Source of the DNA: JAABRB01 sp963735025
Lineage (GTDB): Bacteria > Pseudomonadota > Gammaproteobacteria > Burkholderiales > SG8-39
Assembly: GCA_963735025.1 (NCBI GenBank)
Contig: CAVTJG010000009.1
Coordinates: 682,001 to 746,000 of the forward strand
Reading direction: 5' to 3'
DNA: 64,000 nt
Every line of letters starts with the position of its first letter. The first letter of the stretch is position 1. Positions 50,812 to 62,860 of the stretch are shown in pieces. The notes under the pieces are model-generated. The model searched no databases. It was not told where the DNA came from and saw only the letters and a list, made by a program, of their open reading frames with translations. A program made the position numbers and the translations under genes.

Positions 50812-52281
50812 ATGCGCTCCTGCCTCCTCGCGATGTGGATGAGCGAGGCGGCGGGCTTTGACCAGGAGCTGCGCGCGACCATCTACTGGGTCGCGCTGCT
50901 GCGCTACATCGGCTGCACCGGCCACGCCCACGAGGTGGCCACCCTCTTCGGCGACGAGATCGCCATCCGTGCCCAGACGCTGGTGCACGACGCCGCGAAT
51001 CCGAGCGAAGTCATGCGCGACGTGGTGGCGTTCGCGACCGCCGGGCGTGCCCCCGAGGAGCGCGAGCAGATCGTGCTGATGATCGAGAAAGGCGCTCACG
51101 AGTGGGCCGTGCACAACTTCGCGTCGGGGTGCGAAGTGGGCGACATGCTGGTGCGGCGGCTCGATTTCGGCCCCCGCGTGCGGGATGCGCTGCGCTTCAC
51201 GTTCGAGCGGTGGAACGGCAACGGCTTCCCCACCCACGCGAAGGGCGAGGCAATCCCGCTCGCAATGCGCGTCGTGCACGTCAGCCACGACATGGAGGCG
51301 ATCGGCCGCCTCTTCTCGCCGGCCAAGGCGGTCGACGCCGCACGCGAGCGGCGCGACCAGACCTACGACCCGAAGCTCGCGGACCTCTTCGCCGCGCACG
51401 GACGTGGGTGGTTCGACAAGCTCGAGAAGCTGGACCCGTGGGATGCCGTGCTCGAGCTCGAGCCGGAACCACGCCGAACCCTGGAAGGCGCCTACCTCGA
51501 CAGCGCTCTGGAGGTCGCGGCGGACTTCATCGACCTGAAATCACCTTACATGGCGGGCCACAGCCGACGATGCGCACAGCTGAGCGCGGACGCCGCCCGC
51601 TCGCTGGGGATCAACGAAGAAACCATCACCACGCTGCGGCGGGCCGCGCTGGTGCACGACTTCGGCACGACCGCCGTATCGAATTCGATCTGGGACAAGA
51701 CTAGCCCGCTCACGCGTGCGGAGTTCGATCGCATCGAGCTGCACCCGATGCTCACCGAGCAGATGCTCCGCCGCTCTCCTGCCCTGGCCACACTGAACCC
51801 GCTCGCGTGCGCACACCACGAGAAGGCCGACGGGTCCGGCTACCACAAGCGTCTGCGCACCGATGGCGCCGATCCTGGTGCCTGCATCCTCGCCGCGGCG
51901 GATATCTACGTGGGACTCACCACCGAGCGCGCCGACCGTCCTCCGCTCTTCGACGCAGACGCCGCAGCCGAACTCCGCCGGTTCGCCTCACAAGGTGTGC
52001 TGGACGAACGCGCGACCAACGCCGTGCTCTCGGCGGCCGGCCATGGCAAGCCGGCAGCCTCTACCTCGTCCCGGGCGAAGCACCCCGGCGGACTTTCCCG
52101 TCGCGAGGTCGAAGTGCTGCACCTCGCGGCGCGGGGACTCACGACGAAACAGATCGCCGATCGGCTCTTCATCTCGCCGAAGACTGCCGATCACCACATC
52201 CAGCATGTCTACACGAAGATCGGAGTCTCGACTCGCGCCGCCGCCGCATTGTGGGCGACGCAACACGCCGTCGTCCGCTGA
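50812..52281 (+). CDS. HD-GYP-type protein with C-terminal LuxR DNA-binding domain
   Basis: This protein of at least 489 residues has an N-terminal helical HD-like region (about 1-200), a central HD-GYP domain (YMAGHSRRCAQLSADAARSLG, LVHDFGTTAVSN, HPMLTEQML, HHEKADGSGYHK) and a LuxR HTH (LSRREVEVLHLAARGLTTKQIADRLFISPKTADHHIQHVY). The homologous-looking frame extends upstream of ATG 50812 to about 50719 (LRLGEFVATLALAQDNAFG) with no ATG/GTG/TTG, so the real start may be ATT 50719 or a frameshift is present. Confidence 0.87.
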   Translation: MRSCLLAMWMSEAAGFDQELRATIYWVALLRYIGCTGHAHEVATLFGDEIAIRAQTLVHDAANPSEVMRDVVAFATAGRAPEEREQIVLMIEKGAHEWAVHNFASGCEVGDMLVRRLDFGPRVRDALRFTFERWNGNGFPTHAKGEAIPLAMRVVHVSHDMEAIGRLFSPAKAVDAARERRDQTYDPKLADLFAAHGRGWFDKLEKLDPWDAVLELEPEPRRTLEGAYLDSALEVAADFIDLKSPYMAGHSRRCAQLSADAARSLGINEETITTLRRAALVHDFGTTAVSNSIWDKTSPLTRAEFDRIELHPMLTEQMLRRSPALATLNPLACAHHEKADGSGYHKRLRTDGADPGACILAAADIYVGLTTERADRPPLFDADAAAELRRFASQGVLDERATNAVLSAAGHGKPAASTSSRAKHPGGLSRREVEVLHLAARGLTTKQIADRLFISPKTADHHIQHVYTKIGVSTRAAAALWATQHAVVR

Positions 52282-52308
52282 GACCGCCGCGATAGAGGGA
52301 GGTACTTG

Positions 52309-52764
52309 ATGGGCCAAAGACCGGTTGTAACAGTCGAGGACATCACTCGCGTCGACTTCGAATTGCGCCGCCCTGGGTGCGAGAAGGGGGTCATGCACGT
52401 CGAAGGAGCAGTGCAGAGCGCGGTGTTTCGCGTTGCGCCCGGATCGGGTGTCCCCGTCCACCTTCACTCGCAGGTTTACGACCTGTTCGTGGGCATCAAG
52501 GGTCTCCTCGAAATCCGCTACGAGGGCCAGAAGGGGCACGGCACGTTTGAATTGAAGCCCGGTGGCTTTTGTGCGATGCCTCCCGGCGTGAAGCACGAAG
52601 TGTTCAATCCCAGCGCCACTGACGAAGCGTTCTTTCTCAGTGTTCATGCGCCTCACGACGGCTACGACTTTGTTCCAGGCGACTTCCGGCAGATCGCGGC
52701 GGCGTTGCAGGATCGCGAGTACGTCGCGTCGCAGCGTTCCGTAGAAAGGGACGCCTCGCTCTAG
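52309..52764 (+). CDS. Cupin-domain protein
   Basis: This 151-residue protein starts at ATG 52309 after AGGGAGG. Cupin motifs are GSGVPVHLHSQVYDLFVGIKG and the later PGGFCAMPPGVKHEVFNP, which supply the metal-binding His residues. The function is not determined. It is the first of three small genes reading toward 53388. Confidence 0.87.
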   Translation: MGQRPVVTVEDITRVDFELRRPGCEKGVMHVEGAVQSAVFRVAPGSGVPVHLHSQVYDLFVGIKGLLEIRYEGQKGHGTFELKPGGFCAMPPGVKHEVFNPSATDEAFFLSVHAPHDGYDFVPGDFRQIAAALQDREYVASQRSVERDASL

Positions 52765-52797
52765 AGATCCATCCGGACCCACACGAGGGAGGGTGAC

Positions 52798-53049
52798 GTG
52801 GCGAATCCTGTCGATGCACTGATACTCGATCTTCTGGAATGGATCGGCCCGGAACCGCGCGCGTATTCCGAGGTCATCGAAGCCTGGCGGACTTCCTGCC
52901 CGCGCCTGCCGGTGTGGGAAGAAGCCAGTGCGCGCGGCTTCATCGAACGACAGCACGTAGCAGGCTCCGGAGCGATGGTCTCGGTGTCCGTGCTGGGGAA
53001 GAAGTTCCTGGGCAAGCGTCGCCGAAGGGCCGCATCGATCAGCCAGTAG
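52798..53049 (+). CDS. Small hypothetical protein, winged-helix-like
   Basis: This 83-residue protein starts with GTG after GAGGGTGAC. The pattern VDALILDLLEWIGPEPRAYSEVIEAWRTSCPRLPVWEEA, a strand pair and a basic tail (GKRRRR) resembles small winged-helix proteins. Not assigned. Confidence 0.7.
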   Translation: MANPVDALILDLLEWIGPEPRAYSEVIEAWRTSCPRLPVWEEASARGFIERQHVAGSGAMVSVSVLGKKFLGKRRRRAASISQ

Positions 53050-53094
53050 GGCCTGTGCTAGGCTTTCGCGACACAACAAACCCGGAGGAAGATC

Positions 53095-53388
53095 ATGGCC
53101 AAGGCCTACATGGTTGTCTGCTACCACTCGGTGTCCGACGAAGAGGCACTGAAAGCGTACGCAAAGCTCGCGGCTCCCGCGACGGAAGCTGCCGGCGGCC
53201 GCTATCTCGCACGCGGGACGCCCGCCAAGATTTACGAGAGTGGACTCAACCAGCGCACGGTCGTGGTCGAGTTCCCCAGCATCGCGCAGGCAATCGCCGC
53301 GCACGACAGTCCCGGCTATCAGGCCGCGCTCAAAGCACTTGGCAACGGTGCCAAGCGCGACGTGCGCCTTATCGAAGGCATGGCCTGA
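53095..53388 (+). CDS. DUF1330 protein
   Basis: This 97-residue ferredoxin-like barrel protein of the DUF1330 family has KAYMVVCYHSVSDEEALKAYAKLAAPA, GGRYLARGTPAKIYESGLNQRTVVVEFPS and SPGYQAALKALGNGAKRDVRLIEG. Function unknown. A GGAGGAAG ribosome site precedes it. Confidence 0.92.
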   Translation: MAKAYMVVCYHSVSDEEALKAYAKLAAPATEAAGGRYLARGTPAKIYESGLNQRTVVVEFPSIAQAIAAHDSPGYQAALKALGNGAKRDVRLIEGMA

Positions 53389-53427
53389 CCGCCCGCGCAG
53401 CGTTCAGGTAGCAAGGGAGCAACCGCC

Positions 53428-54105
53428 GTGCTCCTCCTGAGCAGGTGGTCGGCATGCTTTCTCATCGGCATGTCGGTTTGCGCCGGGGCGAGCGAAGGTG
53501 GGACTTCGATTCGGGAGACCGGAACGCCATCGGCGAGTAGCGGCGAACCGCGCGGGGCGGTGAAGACGCAGGGGCCTTCCTTCGCTTGCGACAAGGTGAG
53601 AGCCGGCAGCATCGAAGAAATGGTCTGCCGGGACCAGGATTTGTCTGCGCTCGATCGCAAGCTTGCCGGTGTCTACGCGGCTGCCGCCAAGATCGCGACG
53701 AACGAGCACCCGCCCAGGCTGAAAGTCGAGCAGAGGGGGTGGATCAAGGGGCGCAACGATTGCTGGAAGAGCGACGACAAGCGCGCGTGCGTCGAGGATG
53801 CTTACGTGCGTCGCATCGCCGAATTGCAGGCCCGCTATCGGCTGGTCCCTGGCAAGGGTCCGTTCCGATTCGTTTGCGACGGTAACCCCGCAGATGAGGT
53901 CATTGCCACGTTCTTCCAGACCACTCCGCCGACGCTGATCGCAGAGCGCGGAGACAGCGTCTCGCTCATGTACCTGCAGCGGAGCGGGAGCGGCGCCAGG
54001 TACGAGGGCGGCAACGAGTCCTTCTGGGAACACCAGGGCGAAGCGTCGGTCACCTGGGGGTACGGCGCGCCGGCAATGCGTTGCGTGAAGCAGCCACCGC
54101 GGTAG
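53428..54105 (+). CDS. Secreted LprI-like plus MliC-like protein (lysozyme-inhibitor type)
   Basis: This 225-residue protein starts with GTG and has a signal peptide. A DUF1311/LprI-like domain (about 50-130: FACDKVRAGSIEEMVCRDQDLSALDRKL, GWIKGRNDCW) is followed by an MliC-like C-terminal domain (FRFVCDGNPADEVIATFFQTTPPTLIAERG, YLQRSGSGARYEGGNESFWEHQGEASVTWG). MliC inhibits c-type lysozyme; this fusion occurs in Gram-negative periplasmic proteins. Confidence 0.85.
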   Translation: MLLLSRWSACFLIGMSVCAGASEGGTSIRETGTPSASSGEPRGAVKTQGPSFACDKVRAGSIEEMVCRDQDLSALDRKLAGVYAAAAKIATNEHPPRLKVEQRGWIKGRNDCWKSDDKRACVEDAYVRRIAELQARYRLVPGKGPFRFVCDGNPADEVIATFFQTTPPTLIAERGDSVSLMYLQRSGSGARYEGGNESFWEHQGEASVTWGYGAPAMRCVKQPPR

Positions 54106-54149
54106 ACCCCGATGTCGGCCCTCACCGCTCGAGGTAACCGGCAGCCCGC

Positions 54150-55884
54150 TCAGTTCACCGCCTGCGGTCCGCGCACGAGGCGTCCGGGCAGGTTTCCGGT
54201 CGACTCTCCGTCTCTGATAGACCACGGTGCCGCTCACGATCGTGGCGTGATAGCCCTCCGCGCGCTGCACGAGCCGGCGTCCGCCGGTCGGCAGGTCATA
54301 GGCGACATCCGGCGCGGCAAGCCTGAGACGATCGACGTCGAGCACGTTCAAGTCGGCTTTGAAGCCGGGCGCAATGAGCCCGCGATCGCGCAATCCGACC
54401 GTCTCCGCCGCTTCGCGAGTGAGAGCCCTCACGATCCAGGGCAACGGCAGTCGCTCGCCTGCCGTGCGATCCCGCGCCCAGTGCGTCAGCATGAACGTCG
54501 GCAGGCTCCCGTCGCAGATCGTGCCGCAGTGGGCGCCGCCGTCGCCGAGACCCAGCACCGAGCCCGGGTGCTGCATCATCGCGAGGCAGGAATCGAGGGA
54601 GCCGCGCGAGTAGTTCGCGAGCGCGTAGTAGAGCATCGCGTGCCCGTCGCGCTCCAGCAGCAGGTCGTAGGCGAGCGCTTCCGGGGCGATGCCGCGCCTG
54701 CGTGCCTGCGCGGCGATGCTTGTCTCCGGCCGCGGCTCGTAATCAGGCGGATCGCCCAGCACGAACATGCGATCGAAGTCGCGCACCATCCGCCCGAGCA
54801 CGTTGGCGGGATCGGCGTCGATCGGCTCGGAGAGAATGCGCGCGCGCAGCTCGGGCTCGCGCAATCGCGCGATCCGCTCCGCGAAGGGAAGCCGCGCGAG
54901 CGCGAGATACGCCTGCGTGCTGTAGAACGGGTTCAGCGTGAGCTCGTGCCCGAACAGCATGCCGACCGCGCGCCCCGCCACCTGCGCCTTGATCGGCAGG
55001 CCCGCGGCGTTGGCCTCGGCGACCCACTCGAGAATCTCGGGCCAGCGCGGCGACAGCGGCCCGGTGTCACCTTCCATCAGCGAGAACGACAGCGGACGTC
55101 CCGAGCGCTCGACCACGCGACGCATGCAGCCGAACGCCTCCTCCGCGTGGTCGAAGTCGATGATGAGCTGCATCGCGCCTCGCCCGGCCTGCTTCAGCGC
55201 CATCGCCAGCGCCGTGAGTTCCTCTTCGGCGGCGCTGAACGTCGGAGCCGACTTTCCGTCGCTGGAGCGGTGGAAGAACGTCCTCGACGTGGAGAACCCC
55301 ATCGCGCCCGCATCCATCGCCTCGCCGACCAGTCGCGCCATCGCCGCGCGATCCGCCGCGTTCGCGGGCGCGCAGTCCGCGCCGCGCTGACCCATCACGT
55401 AGACGCGCAGCGCCGAATGCGGCACGTAGCCGCAGATGTCCATGTCGTAGTGCCGTCCCGCGAGGAAGCCGAGATACTCGGGAAAGCTCTCCCAGCGCCA
55501 CGGAACGCCGTCCACGAGCACCGGGTGCGGGATGTCCTCGACGCCTTCCATCAGGCGGATCAGCATGTCGTGCTGCGCCGGTCGGCAGGGTGCGAAGCCG
55601 ACTCCGCAGTTCCCCATCACCACGGTCGTCACGCCGTGCGACGACGAGGGGACCAGCCGGTTTTCCCAGGTCACCTGGCCATCGTAGTGGGTGTGGATGT
55701 CGACGAAGCCGGGCGTGACCGCGAGGCCCTTCGCGTCGATCTCCTCGCGGCCGCGCCCCGCGCACCTTTCCTACCGCCGCGATCCGACCCCCGTGACCGC
55801 GATGTCGGCCTCGAATGGCTGCCCACCGCTACCGTCGTGAATCCATCCGCTGCGAATCACGAGATCGAAGTCATTGTTCTTCAT
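54150..55884 (-). pseudogene. N-acyl-D-amino-acid deacylase-type amidohydrolase, frameshifted
   Basis: The gene starts MKNNDFDLVIRSGWIHDGSG (ATG 55882-55884) and continues as an amidohydrolase_3/D-aminoacylase protein of about 577 residues: VTPGFVDIHTHYDGQVTWEN, VVMGNCGVGFAP, GLGDGGAHCGTICDGS, GLIAPGFKADLNVLD. Frame changes lie near 55785 and near 55750, and one near 54215 affects only the C-terminal end (DGESTGNLPGRLVRGPQAVN in the other frame). All motifs persist, so sequencing error is plausible. Confidence 0.87.
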
Positions 55885-56077
55885 GTTGGCCTCTCCTGGT
55901 GCGCCCGGGCCGTAAGCCCGCCTGGCGATGCTCTCTGTCGCACGTCGCGTGCCAGAGGCTCGGATGGCCGAAAAATGTTCTAAGACAGCGGGTTACGGTC
56001 GTGGAGCCGAAGCATCCGCCCACCAAATATTGCGGAACCACGCTATGTGGCGGGCCAAAGCCACCGCCTGATGCGGA

Positions 56078-58789
<2,712 letters not shown>

Positions 58790-58923
58790 CCCCCCTCCGC
58801 GTGCGAGCGACACCGCGTGCGAAGCATACCGCTTGATAGGCTCGATCGCCCGGCGCGCAATCCCCTTGCGGCCGGGCCGCTCGCGGCGTTAGGTTTAGCA
58901 TCCATGGCCAAGCTGGAGGCATC

Positions 58924-59199
58924 ATGAAACTCAATCTCACCGCACTCACGCTGACGGGCGGACTGTTCTGGGGCATCGCGATTTTTCTTGTCGCCGCGGC
59001 GAATCTGATCTGGCCGACCTACGGTCGCACAGTCCTCGATCTCGCTGCCTCGATTTACCCCGGGTACCATCCCGGCGCCGGCGTAGGCTCCGTCGTGACG
59101 GGGACTCTGTACGCGATGGTGGACGGGGCAATCGCGGGCGCTGTCTTCGGATGGCTCTATAACCTGCTGGCGCGAGCGCGCCCAAGCACGGCGGCCTGA
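58924..59199 (+). CDS. Small membrane protein, bacteriophage-holin-like
   Basis: This 91-residue protein has two hydrophobic helices (LTGGLFWGIAIFLVAAANLIW; YAMVDGAIAGAVFGWLYNLLA) separated by YPGYHPGAGVGSVVTGTL. The Y-P-G-Y motif is seen in a conserved uncharacterised membrane family. Divergent from the histidine kinase gene. Confidence 0.82.
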   Translation: MKLNLTALTLTGGLFWGIAIFLVAAANLIWPTYGRTVLDLAASIYPGYHPGAGVGSVVTGTLYAMVDGAIAGAVFGWLYNLLARARPSTAA

Positions 59200-59210
59200 C
59201 CGCAACCGCG

Positions 59211-59636
59211 ATGAACCCCTTCTCCACGACGCACTTCCCCGCGGCGAGAACTGCCGTGGCGCTGGATGGATCCGACGTGCGCGTGCTGCTCGGTCTCAAA
59301 GGCGGAGGAATGGCTCATTTCGAGCTCGCGTCCGGACAGACATCGCGGGCGGTGACTCATCGAACGGTCGAGGAGATCTGGGTCTGCGTGTCGGGTCGCG
59401 GCGAAATGTGGCGGCGCCAGGGCGGGCGGGAAGAGGTCGTGCGTGTCGCGCCCGGCGTCTGCCTTACAATCCCGCTGGGCACGCATTTTCAGTTCCGCGC
59501 CCTCGGGCGCGAGCCGTTGGGGGTCGTTGCGGTCACGATGCCGCCCTGGCCTGGCGACGGCGAGGCGACGGTCGTGCCGGGCAGATGGCAGCCGACCGCG
59601 TCCGACGAGACGGCAGTGCCGGAGCGACACTCCTAG
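59211..59636 (+). CDS. Cupin-domain protein
   Basis: This 141-residue cupin has GGGMAHFELASGQTSRAVTHRTVEEIWVCVSGRGEMW and VRVAPGVCLTIPLGTHFQFRALG. The metal-ligand pattern is partly changed (H...E...H). Starts 12 bp after the membrane protein stop, so likely co-transcribed. Function unknown. Confidence 0.85.
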   Translation: MNPFSTTHFPAARTAVALDGSDVRVLLGLKGGGMAHFELASGQTSRAVTHRTVEEIWVCVSGRGEMWRRQGGREEVVRVAPGVCLTIPLGTHFQFRALGREPLGVVAVTMPPWPGDGEATVVPGRWQPTASDETAVPERHS

Positions 59637-59670
59637 CAACCGCACATTCATCTACGGAACCTTCCGGACC

Positions 59671-59940
59671 ATGGACGACGAAGTTCGCGACATAAACGGC
59701 ACAGCGGTGCGCGTGGGCACGCTGGTGCGCGTACTGAAGATCGGCGAATCGGTGCTCGAACAACTGCCGGATTCCGAAGCGGAGGCGGCGCGCGCGATGG
59801 AAGGCGAGGTGCTGGAGGTCTACGAGATCGACGACTGGGGCGGAGCCTGGGTGGAGAAATCCTTGCCCGCGGACGACGGAACGTTCGTCTCCCATTCTTT
59901 GGGATTGGGGCCCGAGCAGATGGAAGTCGTGCAGGATTGA
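59671..59940 (+). CDS. Small hypothetical protein
   Basis: This 89-residue acidic protein (MDDEVRDINGTAVRVGTLVRVLKI) has an SH3-like strand pattern (VGTLVRVL, GEVLEVYEIDDWGGAWVEK). No assigned function. ATG 59671 follows the cupin gene by 34 bp. Confidence 0.72.
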   Translation: MDDEVRDINGTAVRVGTLVRVLKIGESVLEQLPDSEAEAARAMEGEVLEVYEIDDWGGAWVEKSLPADDGTFVSHSLGLGPEQMEVVQD

Positions 59941-59994
59941 TGTCGCCGGCAGTCTGACCGGTGTCCGGCCCGAAGGCAAACCGACCATTCGCTG

Positions 59995-60555
59995 CTAGAC
60001 GACGTCGTCTCGCGCCGGAGCGCGCTTGTGGCCGTGCAGCATCGCCGCGACCAGATTCTCGCGATGACGAATCGAGGAAAACGCGACGCCGGCAACGTGC
60101 AAACCGACCAGCGCGAGCAGCAGGTTGGTAAGCCCCTCGTGCAGCTCCTCCACCCACTTGACTCCCCAATACGTTTCAGTGGTCATGAGCCATCCCGAGA
60201 GTGCGACGAGGATCACGCCGAGCACGAGAGCCAGCACCATGCACGCCCCTAGCGGGTTGTGGCCGATGTATCTGGGTTCGGCGCGTGCGAGCACCCGGCG
60301 CAAGTAGTCGAGCGTCATCGCAGGTGAGCGCACGAACTGAGTGAACCGCGCGTGGCGCGACCCGACCCAGCCCCAGGTGATCCGCGCAAGCACGATCGCC
60401 AGCGTTGTCCAGCCCAGCCACTCGTGCCACTTTCCGCCGCCGTCACTCGTCAGCCAGGCGGCCAGCACGGTCGCGACGAGCGACCAGTGCGCGATGCGAA
60501 CGAACGGATCCCAGACCCGGATCTTCGCTTTCGCTTGTGCGCCCGTCACGATCAA
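59995..60555 (-). CDS. Cytochrome b561
   Basis: This 186-residue four-helix cytochrome b has KIRVWDPFVRIAHWSLVATVLAAW (haem His), HEWLGWTTLAIVLARITWGWVG, PLGACMVLALVLGVILVALSGW and EELHEGLTNLLLALVGLHVAGV. The start is TTG 60555 or GTG 60549. It is preceded on the same strand by a PepSY gene, a usual pair in which PepSY proteins accompany membrane cytochromes. Confidence 0.9.
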   Translation of the reverse strand: MIVTGAQAKAKIRVWDPFVRIAHWSLVATVLAAWLTSDGGGKWHEWLGWTTLAIVLARITWGWVGSRHARFTQFVRSPAMTLDYLRRVLARAEPRYIGHNPLGACMVLALVLGVILVALSGWLMTTETYWGVKWVEELHEGLTNLLLALVGLHVAGVAFSSIRHRENLVAAMLHGHKRAPARDDVV

Positions 60556-60836
60556 TGCGGGTATCTACTCGTCGGCACGAGGGCAAGCGTCCGGGGATGA
60601 AAATATGCCTCGACCCGTTCCCCCTTCTCGTCAAGCGCGTAGACTTCGTAGCAGCCGCCGTCTTCCTTGATGCGCCGGATCTTCCATCCCCGCTCCTCCA
60701 GCATCTTCTGCAGTTTTTCCTGGGGTTGCCAGGTTTCGCGCGCGCCGGAGTCTCACGTTGCCAGGCCGGTGGCCTGGCTTTGAATGGAGACGATCAGTGC
60801 GGCAATCGCCAGGCAGGCAGCAAGGAGACGTATCAT
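60552..60836 (-). pseudogene. PepSY-domain periplasmic protein with in-frame TGA
   Basis: A signal peptide (MIRLLAACLAIAALIVSIQSQ) leads to TGA at 60753-60755. The same frame then continues with a PepSY domain (EKLQKMLEERGWKIRRIKED, GCYEVYALDEKGERVEAYFHP) to TGA 60552-60554. The stop lies just after the signal peptide, where no conserved Cys is expected and no SECIS-like hairpin is seen. A base error or a nonsense mutation is most likely. The end overlaps the cytochrome b561 start. Confidence 0.7.
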
Positions 60837-60963
60837 CGACAACTCCGCGAGGTGGTGAGGGTGGTGCCGGATTCTCACCGACATTTCGGCGCTCAACAAG
60901 CGCTTGCAGTGGGTGCGTCGGGGGCGCCGTGAGTGAAAGCGTCAGGCGAGAGGCGAGACTGCA

Positions 60964-61167
60964 TTGAACGAAGCGTGGCTGCTCTGGGGACTGTTGTTCG
61001 GCTCATTCGGGCTCGGATACTTCATGTATGGCAAGAAGCAGAAGGCGATCGTGCCCCTGCTCTGCGGGATTGCCCTCATGGTCTTTCCGTATTTCGTCAC
61101 CAACACCATACTTCTCGTTTCGATCGGGGGCGCGCTCATGGCCCTTCCGTACTTTCTCAAGATCTGA
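60964..61167 (+). CDS. Small conserved membrane protein
   Basis: This 67-residue protein with TTG start has two helices (LWGLLFGSFGLGYFMYG; VPLLCGIALMVFPYFVTNTILLVSIGGALMALPYFL). The GYFMYGKKQK turn and MVFPYFVTNT are typical of a widespread unnamed small membrane family. Function unknown. Confidence 0.78.
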   Translation: MNEAWLLWGLLFGSFGLGYFMYGKKQKAIVPLLCGIALMVFPYFVTNTILLVSIGGALMALPYFLKI

Positions 61168-61201
61168 GGAACACCATGTGTCTTGCTTGCAGGAGAAGTC
61201 A

Positions 61202-61510
61202 GTGCTCGAACTCAGGCCGAACTGCGAATATTGCGACCGGGATCTGCCTCCGAATTCGACGATCGCCCGCATCTGCACTTATGAGTGCACGTTCTGCGCC
61301 GATTGCGTCGAAAATGTCCTAAAGAACGTCTGTCCGAACTGCGGCGGCGGTTTCGTCAGCCGACCGATACGTCCGGCTACGCCCCTTAGGGAGGGAGTGT
61401 GCCTCGCACGTCAGCCGGCTTCGACCAGGCGTGTTCACACGAAATTCAGCGATTCTCAGATTGCGGCGTTCGTCGAAGGCGTCAAAGACATTGCCCCGGA
61501 GAACCGCTAG
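61202..61510 (+). CDS. DUF1272 protein (zinc-ribbon-like)
   Basis: This 102-residue protein starts with GTG (LELRPNCEYCDRDLPPNS). Cys pairs CEYC, CTFCADC and CPNCGG form the DUF1272 metal-binding pattern, followed by FVSRPIRPATPL. The C-terminal 40 residues are variable. The function of the family is unknown. Confidence 0.92.
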   Translation: MLELRPNCEYCDRDLPPNSTIARICTYECTFCADCVENVLKNVCPNCGGGFVSRPIRPATPLREGVCLARQPASTRRVHTKFSDSQIAAFVEGVKDIAPENR

Positions 61511-61528
61511 AGACCGACCGGACCGGCG

Positions 61529-61823
61529 ATGAGTACATGGTTCTCGCTGACCGTCGGTGACGCACTGGTAGCCTGGGAGCCGCTGGGCCAGATCGAGAAG
61601 CTGTTCGCGATCGGACGCGAGCGGCACTGATGCTGGCGAACGCGCCGTGTTCACGCGGTACGATTCGGAAGGACGTCTTCACTGCGAAGTCACTGCGTAC
61701 TTCTCGCCGGCTGCGGCGGACGTGGCGCGACAGGTGGACGCGATGCCTTGCGAGAGACCGTCGCGAGACGGTTTGAGCCTGCTGGTTGGCACGGAGGAAT
61801 CGTGGTTCAAGCTGTTCCCGTGA
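61529..61823 (+). pseudogene. Hypothetical protein, frameshifted
   Basis: The first part MSTWFSLTVGDALVAWEPLGQ IEKLF stops after 33 codons. The continuation is in another frame (GERAVFTRYDSEGRLHCEVTAYF, LSLLVGTEESWFKLFP) to TGA 61821-61823. One extra base near 61631 explains it. No family is recognised. Confidence 0.6.
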
Positions 61824-62001
61824 TGCGGCGGCCGTTGCCAGATCATCTTGCCCGCAGATCACGAGCACGTTCCGCTGCAGGGGCGTCGGCAGCCTGATCG
61901 CCGGCTTTTCGCCATAATGCGGAGATGATCAATACGAGCTTCGTGGAAAGACCTTCGGGCTTTCCAGATAGCAAGCGACGGACAAGTCGCGCGGCATTCG
62001 C

Positions 62002-62811
62002 GTGAGGAAAACGTTGTTCATCGCGATGCTCACGGGGGCCGCCGCGCTTCCGTATGCGCTGGCGCAGGCGCAGGACCAGAGCAGTCTCACACCATGGCTT
62101 GCTGCACCAAGTCGATCCGCACGCAACGTGGCACGGGATGATTTCCGGCATCCGAGCGAAGTACTCGCGTTCTTCGGCATCGACGATGGCAGCACGGTCG
62201 TCGAGATCCTGCCAGGTAGCAGCGGCTATTACATGGAGATACTCGCGCCTTACCTGAAGGAGAAGGGTCGCTATGTCGCGGCGAGTCGCGACGCTGCCGC
62301 TCCGCCGCAGTATCTAGCCGACCACCAGAAGCTGCTCGCCCGGCTCAAGGCGGAACCCGCGTTGTACGGGAGAGTCGTCGTCACCGAATTCAACGCCGAC
62401 CGACACGAGATCGCGCCGCCGGGCAGCGCCGATTTCGTGCTCACCTTCCGTAACCTGCACAACTGGATCGAGCGGCACGAGATCGAAGGTGCGCTCCGCG
62501 CTTTCCACAAGGCGCTGAAGCCGGGCGGCGTGCTTGGAGTCGTCGATCATCGCGGCCGTACGGACGTGCCCCAGGCGGCACAAATGAAATCCGGCTATGT
62601 TCGTGAAGACGTCGCGATTGCGCTGATCGAATCGGCCGGATTCAAGCTGGTCGGTACGTCCGAAGCCAACGCGAATCCGAAGGACACCAAGGACTATCCG
62701 GCGGGCGTGTGGACGCTGCCGCCGACCTATCGCCTGAAGGGCCAGGATCGCGCGAAGTACGAAGCCATTGGCGAGAGCGACCGGTTCACTCTGAAGTTCG
62801 TGAAGCAGTGA
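62002..62811 (+). CDS. Secreted SAM-methyltransferase-like protein
   Basis: This 269-residue protein has a signal peptide (LFIAMLTGAAALPYALAQA) and a methyltransferase-like fold: FFGIDDGSTVVEILPGSSGYYMEIL, FVLTFRNLHNWIERHEIEGALRAF and LKPGGVLGVVDHRG. The family is common in proteobacteria and its exported location makes a SAM-dependent role doubtful. It starts with GTG. Confidence 0.88.
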   Translation: MRKTLFIAMLTGAAALPYALAQAQDQSSLTPWLAAPSRSARNVARDDFRHPSEVLAFFGIDDGSTVVEILPGSSGYYMEILAPYLKEKGRYVAASRDAAAPPQYLADHQKLLARLKAEPALYGRVVVTEFNADRHEIAPPGSADFVLTFRNLHNWIERHEIEGALRAFHKALKPGGVLGVVDHRGRTDVPQAAQMKSGYVREDVAIALIESAGFKLVGTSEANANPKDTKDYPAGVWTLPPTYRLKGQDRAKYEAIGESDRFTLKFVKQ

Positions 62812-62860
62812 CGGCCGGGATGTCCGCCGCGACCTCGAGCCCTCTATCGGACCGGCGTCC

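Noticed and set aside
60552..60836. In-frame TGA in the PepSY gene as a second selenocysteine codon
   Set aside because: TGA lies just after the signal peptide, not at a conserved Cys, and no hairpin with SECIS features follows. Error or nonsense mutation is simpler.
61529..61823. TGA after 33 codons as readthrough or selenocysteine
   Set aside because: The continuation is in a different frame, so a frameshift explains it.
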